DNA of 64,000 nt from Planctomycetota bacterium (lineage in GTDB: Bacteria > Planctomycetota > Planctomycetia > Pirellulales > PNKZ01), in contig JAFEBQ010000003.1 in the NCBI GenBank assembly GCA_018242585.1, positions 62,001-126,000 on the forward strand, written 5' to 3'. This document shows, piece by piece, positions 1-9,180 of this stretch (position 1 is the first letter of the stretch; every line of letters starts with the position of its first letter). The notes beneath the pieces were generated by a model. It was not told where the DNA came from. It saw only the letters and a program-made list of their open reading frames with translations, and did not search any database. The position numbers and the translations under genes are program-made.

Positions 1-50
1 CGATGCTTGGATCGGTTGGTTGCGGGTTGTCTTGTGTTAGCGGGTGGTGA

Positions 51-111
51 GTTGACCCTCATCCGGCCTGCCGGCCACCTTCTCCCGGAGGGAGAAGGGC
101 TAGCGCTGACT
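51..111. repeat. Intergenic palindromic repeat, CTCATCCGGCC family
   Basis: The bases carry a CTCATCCGGCCTGCCGGCC segment followed by a CTTCTCCC/GGGAGAAG hairpin. Related copies occur at 7800-7936, 32606-32640 and 62098-62236, all between genes. It lies downstream of the oxidoreductase alpha gene; no coding sequence is visible in positions 1-147. Confidence 0.75.
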
Positions 112-147
112 CTATGATGGTGGATGCTCAGATAATGCGTGATCTCT

Positions 148-2082
148 TTAGTCTCCCTGCAACCCTTCTCTTAAAGAGACAGGTGATTGCGTGGGCGTGG
201 GGACGAAACCGTCGCCGTTCGTCGCGCCGTTCGTTTCGCCTTTCAACAGCTCGTTGATCTTGCGCGTCACTTCGCCGACGACGAACGGCTTGCCCTTGAT
301 CTTGTTCAAGCCGACGGCGTTGACCAGGTATTCGGCCCGCAAGATCATCCGTAACTGCCCGCGGTTCAACTCGGGGACCAAGACGCGACGATATCGCGAT
401 AGAATTTCGCCCAGGTTGCGCGGCAGCGGATTCAAATATCGCAAATGGCAATGGGCGACCGCTTGCCCTTCGGTCTGGGCGTGATGGGCGGCCGTGGCGC
501 ACGCGCCGTAGGTTCCGCCCCACGACACCACCAGCAAGTCGCCGCTGGCCGGGCCGTCGACCGTTTGCTCGGGAATGTCGTTGGCGATGTTGGCCACCTT
601 GCGAGCGCGCAGATGGACCATGTGCTGATGATTCTCGGCGTCGTAACAGACGTTGCCGGTGATGTCCTGCTTTTCCAGGCCGCCGATCCGGTGCATCAGC
701 CCCGGCGTGCCGGGCAAGGCCCAGGGGCGCGCCAACCGCTCGTCGCGCGCATAGGGCCGGAACGTGTCACCTTCGTTCAGCGCGCCCGGGTGCTCGACGC
801 TGATCGTCGGCAAGTCGGCCACGTTGGGCAATCGCCACGGCTCGCTGCCGTTGGCAATGAAGCCGTCGCTCAGCAGCATGACCGGAGTCATATATCGCGT
901 GGCCAACCGCCAGGCCTCGATCGCCACCTCGAAACAATCGGCCGGGCTACGGGCGGCAATCACCGGCAGCGGACATTCACCATTGCGGCCAAAGATCGCC
1001 TGGCCCAGGTCGGCTTGCTCGGTCTTGGTGGGCAGCCCCGTGCTCGGTCCACCACGCTGGACGTTGATGACGATCAACGGTAGCTCCGTCATCACCGCCA
1101 GACCGATCGCCTCTTGCTTCAAGGCGATGCCCGGGCCGCTGCTGCTGGTGACCGACATGCTGCCCCCGAACGCGGCCCCAATGGCCGAGGTGACGGCGGC
1201 GATTTCGTCTTCGGCCTGGAACGTGCGCACGCCGTAATGCTTAAACTTGGACAGCTCGTGCAAGATGTCGCTGGCGGGCGTGATTGGGTAACTGCCCAGG
1301 AACAACTCGCAATTGCTCAGCTTCGACGCGGCGATCAGCCCCGTGGCCAGCGCCTCGTTCCCCATGATGTTCCGATAGGTGCCCGGCGCGAGCTTGGCGC
1401 GGCGGACGCGATAATGGCTGGTGAAGGCGTCGACGGTCTCGCCATAGTTCACGCCGGCGCGGAGCGCGCGACGGTTGGCCTCGGCAATCTCGGGGCGCTT
1501 GCTGAACTTGTCGTTGATGTAGCGCAGCGTCGGGTCGAGCGGCCGATCGTACAGCCAGAAGACCAGCCCCATCGCAAAGAAGTTCCGGCAGCGATCGCTT
1601 TCCTTGACGCCCAGGTTCTGCTCGGCCACGGCCAGCCGCGTGAGCCGCGTCATCGGCACGCGGAACAACTGGTAACCGTCCAGGCTGCCGTCGGAGAGCG
1701 GATTGGTCAGATAGCCGGCCTGCTTGATCTGGCGATCTTCGAACTCGTCTTCATTGACGATCAACGTGCCGCCGGGCGCTAGGTCGGACAAGTTCGTGGC
1801 CAGCGCCGCGGGGTTCATCGCCACCAGCGCGTCGACCGTGTCGCCGGGGGTGTAAATGTCGTGGCTGGCGAAGTGAATCTGAAAGCCGCTCACCCCGGCC
1901 AGCGTCCCTCGCGGCGCGCGAATCTCGGCGGGGAAGTCGGGCAGCGTGGCGACGTCGTTCCCCAGTAGGGCCGACGTGTTGGTCAACTGAGTGCCGGCCA
2001 ATTGCATGCCGTCCCCTGAGTCGCCACAGAAGCGAACGGTGGCTTCCTCGATGTCCCGAATCGGCTTTTCGACCGTAGCCAT
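148..2082 (-). CDS. korA: 2-oxoacid:ferredoxin oxidoreductase, fused gamma-alpha subunit
   Basis: This 644-residue protein is the gamma-alpha chain of a 2-oxoacid:acceptor oxidoreductase, most likely the 2-oxoglutarate type, which oxidatively decarboxylates the 2-oxoacid to acyl-CoA and reduces ferredoxin in the cytoplasm. The gamma domain occupies about residues 10-190, with the typical [11 protein letters not shown] start. The alpha (pyrimidine-binding) domain follows from about residue 235, with the YPITP motif and a [13 protein letters not shown] stretch. The TPP-binding beta subunit usually lies directly downstream; that would be left of position 148 and is not in the window. The start is ATG at 2082. 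Substrate specificity (2-oxoglutarate versus pyruvate or another oxoacid) is inferred from overall family resemblance only. Confidence 0.9.
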   Translation of the reverse strand: MATVEKPIRDIEEATVRFCGDSGDGMQLAGTQLTNTSALLGNDVATLPDFPAEIRAPRGTLAGVSGFQIHFASHDIYTPGDTVDALVAMNPAALATNLSDLAPGGTLIVNEDEFEDRQIKQAGYLTNPLSDGSLDGYQLFRVPMTRLTRLAVAEQNLGVKESDRCRNFFAMGLVFWLYDRPLDPTLRYINDKFSKRPEIAEANRRALRAGVNYGETVDAFTSHYRVRRAKLAPGTYRNIMGNEALATGLIAASKLSNCELFLGSYPITPASDILHELSKFKHYGVRTFQAEDEIAAVTSAIGAAFGGSMSVTSSSGPGIALKQEAIGLAVMTELPLIVINVQRGGPSTGLPTKTEQADLGQAIFGRNGECPLPVIAARSPADCFEVAIEAWRLATRYMTPVMLLSDGFIANGSEPWRLPNVADLPTISVEHPGALNEGDTFRPYARDERLARPWALPGTPGLMHRIGGLEKQDITGNVCYDAENHQHMVHLRARKVANIANDIPEQTVDGPASGDLLVVSWGGTYGACATAAHHAQTEGQAVAHCHLRYLNPLPRNLGEILSRYRRVLVPELNRGQLRMILRAEYLVNAVGLNKIKGKPFVVGEVTRKINELLKGETNGATNGDGFVPTPTQSPVSLREGLQGD

Positions 2083-2197
2083 GAATCAATCCCAGCAAGG
2101 TAACCCGGTGCGAATCAACCTGGGAGCCGACGCCCGGCGCGCCGCGCATCGCGGACGATGGGCGGCGCGTCGGCTCCCCACCTGCGATACTTTGGCG

Positions 2198-2671
2198 CTA
2201 CGGTCCTTCGCGCTCATAGGCCACCGGCTCGTTGACCGGCGGCTGGTTGTAAACGGTTCTGGGAAACAGCTCGGCCAGAAAGTGGATGATGCCGGCCACC
2301 TGCACCACGCCGGTGGCGCAGCCGTTGCCATCGACGATGGGCAGCCGTCGATAGCCGCCGGACGACATCCGCAGGATCGCCTGGGCAATGGACGAGTCGC
2401 TGCGAATCGTGATCGGGTTTTCGACCATGGCGGTCGAAATGGGCGCCGACATGTCGCAGCCGCGGGCCATCAATCGCAGCGCGTCGCGCTCGGTGAAAAT
2501 GCCCAACAACTGGCCGTCGCTACAGACGAGCACGCTGCCCGAGACGTAGTTGCGCATCAGCCTTAGGACGTGTTCGATGCTGAGGCGCGGATCGACGGTG
2601 AGCGAATCGAGCGGACCCGCTTCGAGGACCGATTCGGTCGAAAATCTGAGTTCAATGTCCACGGCCCGCAC
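2198..2671 (-). CDS. Tandem CBS-domain protein
   Basis: A 157-residue soluble protein made almost entirely of two CBS motifs (about residues 22-78 and 82-142), a module that usually binds adenine nucleotides and acts as a regulatory switch. Phrases such as GIFTERDALR and YRRLPIVDGNG are typical CBS repeat ends. The frame opens with a GTG at 2671; a second in-frame GTG lies three codons later, so the exact start is uncertain. It lies 115 bases upstream of the oxidoreductase gene on the same strand and could be co-transcribed, but its partner is not shown by the sequence. Confidence 0.85.
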   Translation of the reverse strand: MRAVDIELRFSTESVLEAGPLDSLTVDPRLSIEHVLRLMRNYVSGSVLVCSDGQLLGIFTERDALRLMARGCDMSAPISTAMVENPITIRSDSSIAQAILRMSSGGYRRLPIVDGNGCATGVVQVAGIIHFLAELFPRTVYNQPPVNEPVAYEREGP

Positions 2672-3031
2672 TCCTGGGGTGAGCTGCGGACAGATGGCAC
2701 GGCACGGGTCGATGTCGTCGTGGCGCTGCGATCTACTAACAGTGGCGTCGCGGTGGCGTCGGCCTGGTCGTTCAACGCGCGGTGCGAGGCGTTCCGGCCA
2801 GCACCCACGGAACCGCGGCGCTGAACCGACCGGACTTCGCGCCGCGGGCTACCATCTGTTCGCACGGAACAAGGGGCAACCGGAACCTTACACAATCGGC
2901 ACGCACCTCAAGCCTACCGCGCGGCACGGAGAGAATGCAACGAAATTCAGATGGCGCCGAAAGTGTCACCGGCGATACGAGGCCCAGGGGGTGTCATCCT
3001 GGGAAAATGGCGAACGTGCGATCAAGCGCGC
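2672..3031. other. Intergenic region, no gene seen
   Basis: About 360 bases between the CBS gene and the exporter permease. Short open frames exist on both strands but none has family resemblance or a convincing ribosome site. It should contain the promoter of the minus-strand CBS/oxidoreductase genes; no promoter consensus was recognised. Confidence 0.5.
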
Positions 3032-5542
3032 TTATTCCCAGTGAATCGCGGTCAGCAGGTTGAGTCGCGCCGCTCGTTCGGCGGGAAACAGCGAAGAAAT
3101 CACCACGGTTAGCGCTGCCGCGGCCAGCAGGATCGCCATCAACCCCGGTTGAGGCGAAAACGCCATCGTGTGGCCAAATTCGCTCGTCGCCCCCAGATGC
3201 ATGATCCACGCCAGCAGCGCCCCCACCGCCGTGCCCGGCACCAGGGCAATGAGCCCCAGCATCGCGGCTTGCATCAGGATCGTGGCCCGCATTTGCCCGC
3301 GGGTCATGGCCACGATTCGCATCAGGGCCAACTCGCGTGTCTGTTCCAGGACGTTCATGGTCAGGGTATTCACGATGCCGATCGCGGCCACGACCAATGT
3401 CAGGGCCAACAGCCCCCACAAGCCACCGACAATTCCCAGCTTCATGCCGTCGACCAACTGCCGCACTTCGGCGGCCGATTGCAGCATGAGACCGTGTTTG
3501 TCGCAGATGGCGCGAAGTTGTTTTTCGACCGTCGCGGCCTGTCCCGGTTTGACACGGACCACGAACGCATTGACGCCCGAGATGCCGAGGGCTTTCTCGG
3601 CGATTTGCCGCTCCATGTAAACAGTCAGCCCGCCGGCGAAATAGTCGTTGGTCACGGCGGCCACGCGGAAGTCGCGCGGCCCCGAGGTGGTGTCGAGTTG
3701 CACCTGGTCGCCGACCTTTTTGCCGACGCGCTGAGCCAGAGCGGTACCCAGGATCACTTCGCCCGCCAGTAGCTTCTGTTCGGCCTCGGCTTCACTGATC
3801 GCCTTCAGGTCCAAGGGGAGTCGATCCTGGGGACCAACCGGCTTGGCGATGAGCATGGCGGGCTGATTCGAGACCCGCATGCTGACATAGCGCATGGTCC
3901 CGACATGCTCGATCCCTTCGACTTGTCGCAGTTCCTGCCCCACCTCGGCCGGCACGTCGGCGGCGCTGGCGGTGGCCATGTCGGGCATCATGGCGCGAAC
4001 CCAGAAGTCGGCGACCAGCAGCTTGTCGACCCAGTTGTCGATGTCGCGCGTGCTGTTGAGGATGGTCGTCCCCAGCGCGATGCCGGCCGCTAGGGCCAGA
4101 AATACCGTGCCAACGGTCAACATGGCGCGGATCGGGTGGAGCAGCAGTTGGCCAAGAGCCATCTGCGTTTCGACCGGGCGAATCTGGCGCGGCAACCAGG
4201 AGATCACGCCCGACAGGGGGCGTAAGCAGGATGGAATGGCCAACACCAGGCCGATCAATGCCGCACAACCACCAGGCACGGCAAACTCGATGGGCAGGAT
4301 TCGCAAGATCGCCAGGGTCAGCAACGTGCTGCCGATCAACAGTGCGACCAGGCCCAGCGAGGCGAGCAGTTTGGGCAGCCCCGGCCATTCGCCGGCCGGC
4401 GATTGCCCCAGCCCTTCGAGCGGCGACACGCGGCTGGCCCGCCAGCCCGGCCACCAGGCCGACAACAGTGACAAGCAGATTCCCAACATCACCGCCAGCG
4501 CCAAGCGATCGTACGAGACGACCAACGCCGGCAATTGCGCTTGCAGCACGCGCTCCATGGCGCGCGTGATCCAATAGGCCCCGAACAGCCCGAACAATAA
4601 TCCCAGCAGCGAGCCGACGATGCCCAGCGTCGTCGCTTCGAGCAGCATCAGGTTCATGGTCTGCCGCCGGGTGGCGCCGATGGCGCGCATCACCGCGATC
4701 TGCCCGCGGCGCTCGGTGACGCTCATCATGAACGTGTTCAGAATGATGAACACCGACAGAATCAGCGCGAGGCCGCCGGCGAACGACAGCCCTTGCTCGG
4801 ACGACTGCAAGGTTTCCTCGCCCAGCGACGTGCGGGCCGCCGGCTTGCGAATCACCACGCCGGCGGGCAACTGGGGCGTGAGCGACGCGATCACTTGCTC
4901 GGCCGAGGCGTGCGGGTCGAGTTCCAGTTGCAGCACGTCGACCTTGCGGCCCAGGCCGAACATCTTTTGCGCCAACGGCAAGGGCAACAGCACCGTGCCG
5001 CCGCGCATCAGGCTGGCCGCGCCGCTGGGGGCCATCAGCCCGACGACCTTCACCCGTTGCATGCCACGGAGGCCGGTCAGGAACTTGATCTCGTCATCGA
5101 GCTTGATGCCCAAACTGCGGGCAAAGTTACGATCGACGACCGCCCCTTCACCCTGGTCGAAGAACTGGCCGCCGTGGAGTTCATAGTCTTGCTTGGCGGC
5201 CAGCGAGTCGGGCTCGACCCCTAGGACCAGCAGCTTGGCCTTTTCCTTCTCGAAGTAGAGTTGGCTGGCGCGCGAAATGGCCGGCGTGACCGCGACGACG
5301 CCGCGCTGCTTGGCCGCTACTTCGGCCAAACCAATGTCGATGCCTTGGCCGACGCCGCTGGTGATTTCCAAGTCGGCCCGGCCGCTCATGGCGTGGCTCA
5401 TGGCCTCGTAACTGCGGCGGGTGGTCGTGATGGCCACCTGGGTGGCAACCATCGTGCCGACACCGATGATCACGCTGAACAATGTGAGCAAGACGCGCCC
5501 ACGGCGGCCAGCAGACAATCGTCGGCTCAAATGCCAAAGCAT
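3032..5542 (-). CDS. ABC exporter permease with duplicated FtsX domains
   Basis: An 836-residue membrane protein of the FtsX/MacB/LolC permease group. The N-terminus has one transmembrane helix (about residues 17-38) followed by a MacB-type periplasmic core. A first FtsX block (about 255-375, with the MAVMRAIGATRRQTMNLMLL coupling segment) is followed by two extra helices (about 395-440), a second periplasmic domain, and a C-terminal FtsX block (about 700-825). The duplicated layout is that of large DUF214-type permeases that pair with a LolD-like ATPase, and such an ATPase gene follows 226 bases downstream on the same strand. The likely role is mechanotransmission or export of a lipoprotein, lipid or peptide across the inner membrane. 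Substrate unknown. Start ATG at 5542. Confidence 0.85.
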   Translation of the reverse strand: MLWHLSRRLSAGRRGRVLLTLFSVIIGVGTMVATQVAITTTRRSYEAMSHAMSGRADLEITSGVGQGIDIGLAEVAAKQRGVVAVTPAISRASQLYFEKEKAKLLVLGVEPDSLAAKQDYELHGGQFFDQGEGAVVDRNFARSLGIKLDDEIKFLTGLRGMQRVKVVGLMAPSGAASLMRGGTVLLPLPLAQKMFGLGRKVDVLQLELDPHASAEQVIASLTPQLPAGVVIRKPAARTSLGEETLQSSEQGLSFAGGLALILSVFIILNTFMMSVTERRGQIAVMRAIGATRRQTMNLMLLEATTLGIVGSLLGLLFGLFGAYWITRAMERVLQAQLPALVVSYDRLALAVMLGICLSLLSAWWPGWRASRVSPLEGLGQSPAGEWPGLPKLLASLGLVALLIGSTLLTLAILRILPIEFAVPGGCAALIGLVLAIPSCLRPLSGVISWLPRQIRPVETQMALGQLLLHPIRAMLTVGTVFLALAAGIALGTTILNSTRDIDNWVDKLLVADFWVRAMMPDMATASAADVPAEVGQELRQVEGIEHVGTMRYVSMRVSNQPAMLIAKPVGPQDRLPLDLKAISEAEAEQKLLAGEVILGTALAQRVGKKVGDQVQLDTTSGPRDFRVAAVTNDYFAGGLTVYMERQIAEKALGISGVNAFVVRVKPGQAATVEKQLRAICDKHGLMLQSAAEVRQLVDGMKLGIVGGLWGLLALTLVVAAIGIVNTLTMNVLEQTRELALMRIVAMTRGQMRATILMQAAMLGLIALVPGTAVGALLAWIMHLGATSEFGHTMAFSPQPGLMAILLAAAALTVVISSLFPAERAARLNLLTAIHWE

Positions 5543-5602
5543 GGTGGTGTATTGGATTTGGTTAGGAACTTACGAGTCACGATCGATCGTTGCAGCGTGC
5601 GC

Positions 5603-5775
5603 GACAAACACCCCTCCCTCTCAGGGAGGGGCAGGGGGGAGGGTAGAGACGTCGCAAGCCAAAAGGTATCGCGATCAGAGTCTTCCCACCGAGCACCAAG
5701 TCTCTCGACCAGCGACGCCTTTACCCTCACCCGCTCACTGCGTTCGCGACCTCTCCCTTCAAGGGAGAGGTGCAG
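5603..5775. repeat. Intergenic GC-rich palindromes (CCCTCCC/GGGAGGG family)
   Basis: Two hairpin arms: CCCTCCCTCTCAGGGAGGG at the left and CTCTCCCTTCAAGGGAGAG at the right, with CCCTCACCCGCTCACTGCG before the second. A close relative lies at 9000-9172 and a half copy at 32678-32715. The element fills the gap between the exporter permease and its ATPase gene. Confidence 0.75.
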
Positions 5776-5795
5776 ACTTTGCTTGCTGCGATGTT

Positions 5796-6569
5796 TCAGC
5801 CGCTGGCGGCGAAGGTTTGCGTCGCGCCGACCCGTTCGTCGCTTTCAATCTGTCCGTCGCGCAGGCGCACCAGCCGGTCGGCTTGCTGGGCCACGTTGGG
5901 GTCGTGGGTCACCATGACGATCGTCTGGTCATGTTCGTCGACCAGCCGCCGCAGCAACGCGGTAATCTGTTGCCCCTTGGCCGAGTCCAGGTTCCCCGTC
6001 GGTTCGTCGGCCATCAGCACGGCTGGCTCGATGACCAGCGCTCGGGCCAGCGCCACGCGCTGCTGTTCGCCACCGGACATCTGGCTGGGAAGATTGGCCC
6101 GACGGTGCGCCACCCCCACGCGCTGGAGCATGGTTTCGACCCGGCGGTTGATTTCGGCCCGCGGCACGCCGTCGAGCAACAGCGGCAAAGCCACGTTTTC
6201 TTCCGCGGTCAGCGAGGGCAATAGGTTGAACGACTGAAACACGAAGCCGATTCGCTTGCGCCGCAGGATGGTTCGCCGGTCGTCGTCCAACGTGGCCATG
6301 TCAATGTTTTCGAGCATCACGCGTCCCTGGCTGGGCGTGTCGATGCCCCCCATCAAGTGCAACAAAGTGCTCTTGCCCGAGCCTGACGGGCCCATGATCG
6401 CCACGAACTCGCCGCGCGGGACGGCCAGATCGACCCCCAGCAGCGCTTCGTAGGCCGACTCGCCGCTGCCATAGACCTTATGCACCGACTGTACGTCCAC
6501 GACGATCGGCGGCGCGGGTCGATCGAGGTCGGAGGGGGTCAAGGTGTCGTGCTGGGTCGGTCGGCTCAT
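5796..6569 (-). CDS. LolD/MacB-type ABC transporter ATP-binding protein
   Basis: A 257-residue ABC ATPase. Walker A is GPSGSGKST (about residues 60-68), the signature is MSGGEQQRVALARAL, Walker B is VLMADEPTGNLDS, and the H-loop is VTHDPN. The EPTGNLDS form is characteristic of the LolD/MacB/FtsE exporter branch, so it should energise the FtsX-type permease encoded just upstream (3032-5542). Start ATG at 6569. The preceding peptide-importer genes on the same strand also lack an ATPase, but this subfamily does not normally serve importers. Confidence 0.93.
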   Translation of the reverse strand: MSRPTQHDTLTPSDLDRPAPPIVVDVQSVHKVYGSGESAYEALLGVDLAVPRGEFVAIMGPSGSGKSTLLHLMGGIDTPSQGRVMLENIDMATLDDDRRTILRRKRIGFVFQSFNLLPSLTAEENVALPLLLDGVPRAEINRRVETMLQRVGVAHRRANLPSQMSGGEQQRVALARALVIEPAVLMADEPTGNLDSAKGQQITALLRRLVDEHDQTIVMVTHDPNVAQQADRLVRLRDGQIESDERVGATQTFAASG

Positions 6570-6690
6570 GGAAAGCTGTGCTAGCTAGGTCAAGTTGAAC
6601 GGCAACGAGGTAATCGATCGCATGATTTTGCCGTGCGCCGCTCGATTCGGCTAGTGGTAGTCGTCGGCGGCCGGCCCGGCGGAGGTGTTG

Positions 6691-7785
6691 CTAGCGGCCT
6701 CCGCGCAAGCGGGGATCGGTCACTTCCTGCAGCCCTTCGCCTACCAGGTTATACGCCAGCACGGCCAGGAAGATCGCAACTCCGGGGAACAACGCCAGCC
6801 ACCACAAGCTGGGGTTGCCGTGGGCGGAAGTCAGTAGCGTGCCCCAGCTTGGATTCGGTGGCGGCGTGCTGAAGCCGAGGAAGCTGAGTGAACTTTCCGT
6901 CAAAATCGCGGCGGCAATGCCAAAGGTGATTGGCACCAGAATCGGCGCCAGCGCGTTGGGAAGAATGTAGCGGAACATGATCCGCAATTGCCCCACGCCC
7001 AACGCCTCGGCCGCCGTCACAAAGTCGACCTGGCGCAGACGCATGAACTCGGCCCGGGTCAGCCGGGCGATGCTGGTCCAGCCCGTGCAGCCGATCAGGG
7101 CCATCATGTGCCAGATGGTCACCTTGGGCAGCACGGCATACAGCGCCAGAATCAGCACCAAAGCTGGCACGCACATCACCAGCTCGATCAGGCGACTGAT
7201 CAAGATGTCGAGCCAGCCGCCACAGTAGCCGGCCAGGCCCCCGAGTGTGATCCCGATGGTGGACGCGATGCCCATCGAGACAAAACCGACCAAGAGTGCG
7301 ATCGTGGTGCCGTGAATCATCTGGGCCAGCACGTCGACGCCGCTCTGGTTGGTGCCGAGCAAGTTGATGCGATTGGGCGCGCCGTCGGCGCCGCTGGGGT
7401 TGCCCGGGCGATCGTCCCATTCATTGTCGTCGACCCGGCGATAGGGATCCTGGAAGATCAGCGGCCAGAGGGCCCAACTGTCGGGATCCTTGACCTTCAG
7501 ATTCTTGGCCAGCGGCCGCCGGACGCGATCGCGCAGAAAGACCGGCGTCTCGTTACCAGTCACATAGTACAGACAGGGGAAATAGATGCTCCCCTTGTAC
7601 TTGCAGACCACCGGCCGCGTACCAGCCAGCGCCGGCGCGAACAACGCCACCAGACTGAGGAAGCCAATGTAATACAACGCCCCCATCGCCAAACGCCGGC
7701 GGCGAAAATGACGCCACGTCTCGGCCCAAAAGCCACGCGACGCCTCGGCGGACGTTGTCAAATTGTCGGTCGCAAGTTCAGTCAT
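6691..7785 (-). CDS. Peptide ABC importer permease, OppC/YejE-like
   Basis: A 364-residue inner-membrane permease. A first helix (about residues 35-55) is followed by a long periplasmic loop containing VCKYKGSIYFPC and DSWALWPLIFQDPY, as in YejE-type subunits, then five helices with the EAA coupling loop (AAEALGVGQLRIMFRYILPN). The frame stays open upstream to 7911, but those 42 codons come from an intergenic repeat, so the ATG at 7785 is chosen. It follows the OppB-like gene after a repeat-filled gap. With OppB-like and binding protein it should form a di/oligopeptide importer; no ATPase of the OppD/F type lies nearby. Confidence 0.88.
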   Translation of the reverse strand: MTELATDNLTTSAEASRGFWAETWRHFRRRRLAMGALYYIGFLSLVALFAPALAGTRPVVCKYKGSIYFPCLYYVTGNETPVFLRDRVRRPLAKNLKVKDPDSWALWPLIFQDPYRRVDDNEWDDRPGNPSGADGAPNRINLLGTNQSGVDVLAQMIHGTTIALLVGFVSMGIASTIGITLGGLAGYCGGWLDILISRLIELVMCVPALVLILALYAVLPKVTIWHMMALIGCTGWTSIARLTRAEFMRLRQVDFVTAAEALGVGQLRIMFRYILPNALAPILVPITFGIAAAILTESSLSFLGFSTPPPNPSWGTLLTSAHGNPSLWWLALFPGVAIFLAVLAYNLVGEGLQEVTDPRLRGGR

Positions 7786-7799
7786 CGGTTCGCATTCAA

Positions 7800-7936
7800 A
7801 ACCCTTCTCCCCCCGGGAGAAGGTGGTGAGCGCAGCGAACCGGATGAGGGTCCACTCCGCCTCGGGCTGTGTTACGAAAAATCGGTGACCCTCATCCGGC
7901 CTATCGGCCACCTTCTCACGGCGGGAGAAGGGTCGG
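7800..7936. repeat. Intergenic palindromic repeat, CTCATCCGGCC family (paired copies)
   Basis: Two inverted copies: CTTCTCC/GGAGAAGG with GGATGAGGGTC at the left, and CCCTCATCCGGCCTATCGG with CTTCTC/GAGAAGG at the right. The pair can fold back on itself. It lies between the two permease genes and creates a false 42-codon N-terminal extension of the downstream permease. Confidence 0.8.
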
Positions 7937-7968
7937 TGCGGGCCGCGTGATGTTAGTGCGCGTGTCTC

Positions 7969-8946
7969 CTAGCTGTACGTGATGCGTGGGTCGACGACGG
8001 CATAGAGAATGTCCGACAACAGCGTCCCCAGCAGCGCCAGGACCGCGTACAGAAACGTGATCGCCATGATCAGTTCCCGATCGCGCGCCGCGACCGACTC
8101 GAACAACATCAGCCCCAGCCCAGGCCAGTTGAAGATGCGCTCGATGATCACCGAACCGCTGAGCAGCGCCGGCAACGTCAGCCCCACCAGCGTGACCAGC
8201 GGGATCATCGTGTTCCGCAGGGCGTGATAAAACAGCACGCGGCGCTCGTCGCAGCCTTTGGCCCGGGCCGTGCGAATGTAATCCTGGCGCAGCACTTCCA
8301 TCAGGTTCGAGCGGACGAACCGCGAGTAGTAGGCCAGCCCGACGTACGTTTCGCAGACGAGCGGCAGCACCGCGTGGTGCGCCATGTCGAGCACCCGCTG
8401 CCAGAAGGACAGCTCGTCGTAGTTCGGGCTCCGGTTTCCGGTCAGCGGAAACCACTCGAAGCGAACCGCCAGCACAATTTGCAGCAACACCGCGGCCGCG
8501 AACGTGGGAAACGAATACAGGATGTATAGCCCGACGCTCATCGCGCGCTCGCTGGCGCTGTTGCTGCGGGCCGCGGCGTACAGCCCCATCGGCACCGAGA
8601 ACAGATAAGTGAGCAGCAGCGAGTTGACACTCAGTAGCAGCGTCGGCCCGATCTTGGCCCACAGAATTCGCGAGACGGAATCCTTTTGCGAGCGCGAGAA
8701 GCCCAGGTCGCCGTGCAAAACATTGTTCAGCCATTTGCCGTAGCCGACTGGCAACGGGTCGTCGAGCCCGTAGATGGCCCGCATTTGTTGGCGGTCTTTC
8801 TCGCTGATCTTGTGCGAGAGGTCTTCGCTCATCCCGGCGGTCGTGGCGTCGCCGGGCATGGCGCGAATCAGCCCGTAGATCACGAACGTGATCATCACGA
8901 GCGTGAGCAGACCGATCAACAATCGTCGCACCAGATAGTGGAGCAT
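7969..8946 (-). CDS. Peptide ABC importer permease, OppB/YejB-like
   Basis: A 325-residue permease with the family N-terminus (MLHYLVRRLLIGLLTLVMIT, helix 1), a periplasmic segment, and five further helices. The EAA loop reads YIRTARAKGCDERRVLFYHALRN. It is encoded between the substrate-binding protein (upstream) and the OppC/YejE-like permease (downstream), all on the minus strand, so the three form one import operon split by repeats. The start ATG at 8946 gives a standard family length. Confidence 0.92.
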   Translation of the reverse strand: MLHYLVRRLLIGLLTLVMITFVIYGLIRAMPGDATTAGMSEDLSHKISEKDRQQMRAIYGLDDPLPVGYGKWLNNVLHGDLGFSRSQKDSVSRILWAKIGPTLLLSVNSLLLTYLFSVPMGLYAAARSNSASERAMSVGLYILYSFPTFAAAVLLQIVLAVRFEWFPLTGNRSPNYDELSFWQRVLDMAHHAVLPLVCETYVGLAYYSRFVRSNLMEVLRQDYIRTARAKGCDERRVLFYHALRNTMIPLVTLVGLTLPALLSGSVIIERIFNWPGLGLMLFESVAARDRELIMAITFLYAVLALLGTLLSDILYAVVDPRITYS

Positions 8947-8999
8947 TATTTAGTGAGTGGTCACCGTGTCATGTACGACGTTCGCATCGCCCACCGCAA

Positions 9000-9172
9000 A
9001 CACCCCTCCCTTCCAGGGAGGGGCAGGGGGGAGGATATCGGCGTTCTTGGTTAAGTGGTTCGGCGGTCAGGTTATTCGTTCGCGGGCGCGAAGCCGTTCG
9101 GCCTGCGACGTCTTTACCCTCTCCGGCTCGCAGGGCTCGCCACCTCTCCCTGGGAGGGAGAGGCGTTCTTGC
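9000..9172. repeat. Intergenic GC-rich palindromes (CCCTCCC/GGGAGGG family)
   Basis: Same architecture as 5603-5775: CCCTCCCTTCCAGGGAGGG at the left and CTCTCCCTGGGAGGGAGAG at the right, with CCCTCTCCGGCTCGCAGGGC before the second arm. It separates the binding-protein and OppB-like genes. Confidence 0.75.
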
Positions 9173-9180
9173 CCGCCCCG

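Noticed and set aside
5796-6569. Assignment of this ATPase to the peptide importer
   Set aside because: The EPTGNLDS Walker B and length place it in the LolD/MacB exporter branch, next to an FtsX-type permease.
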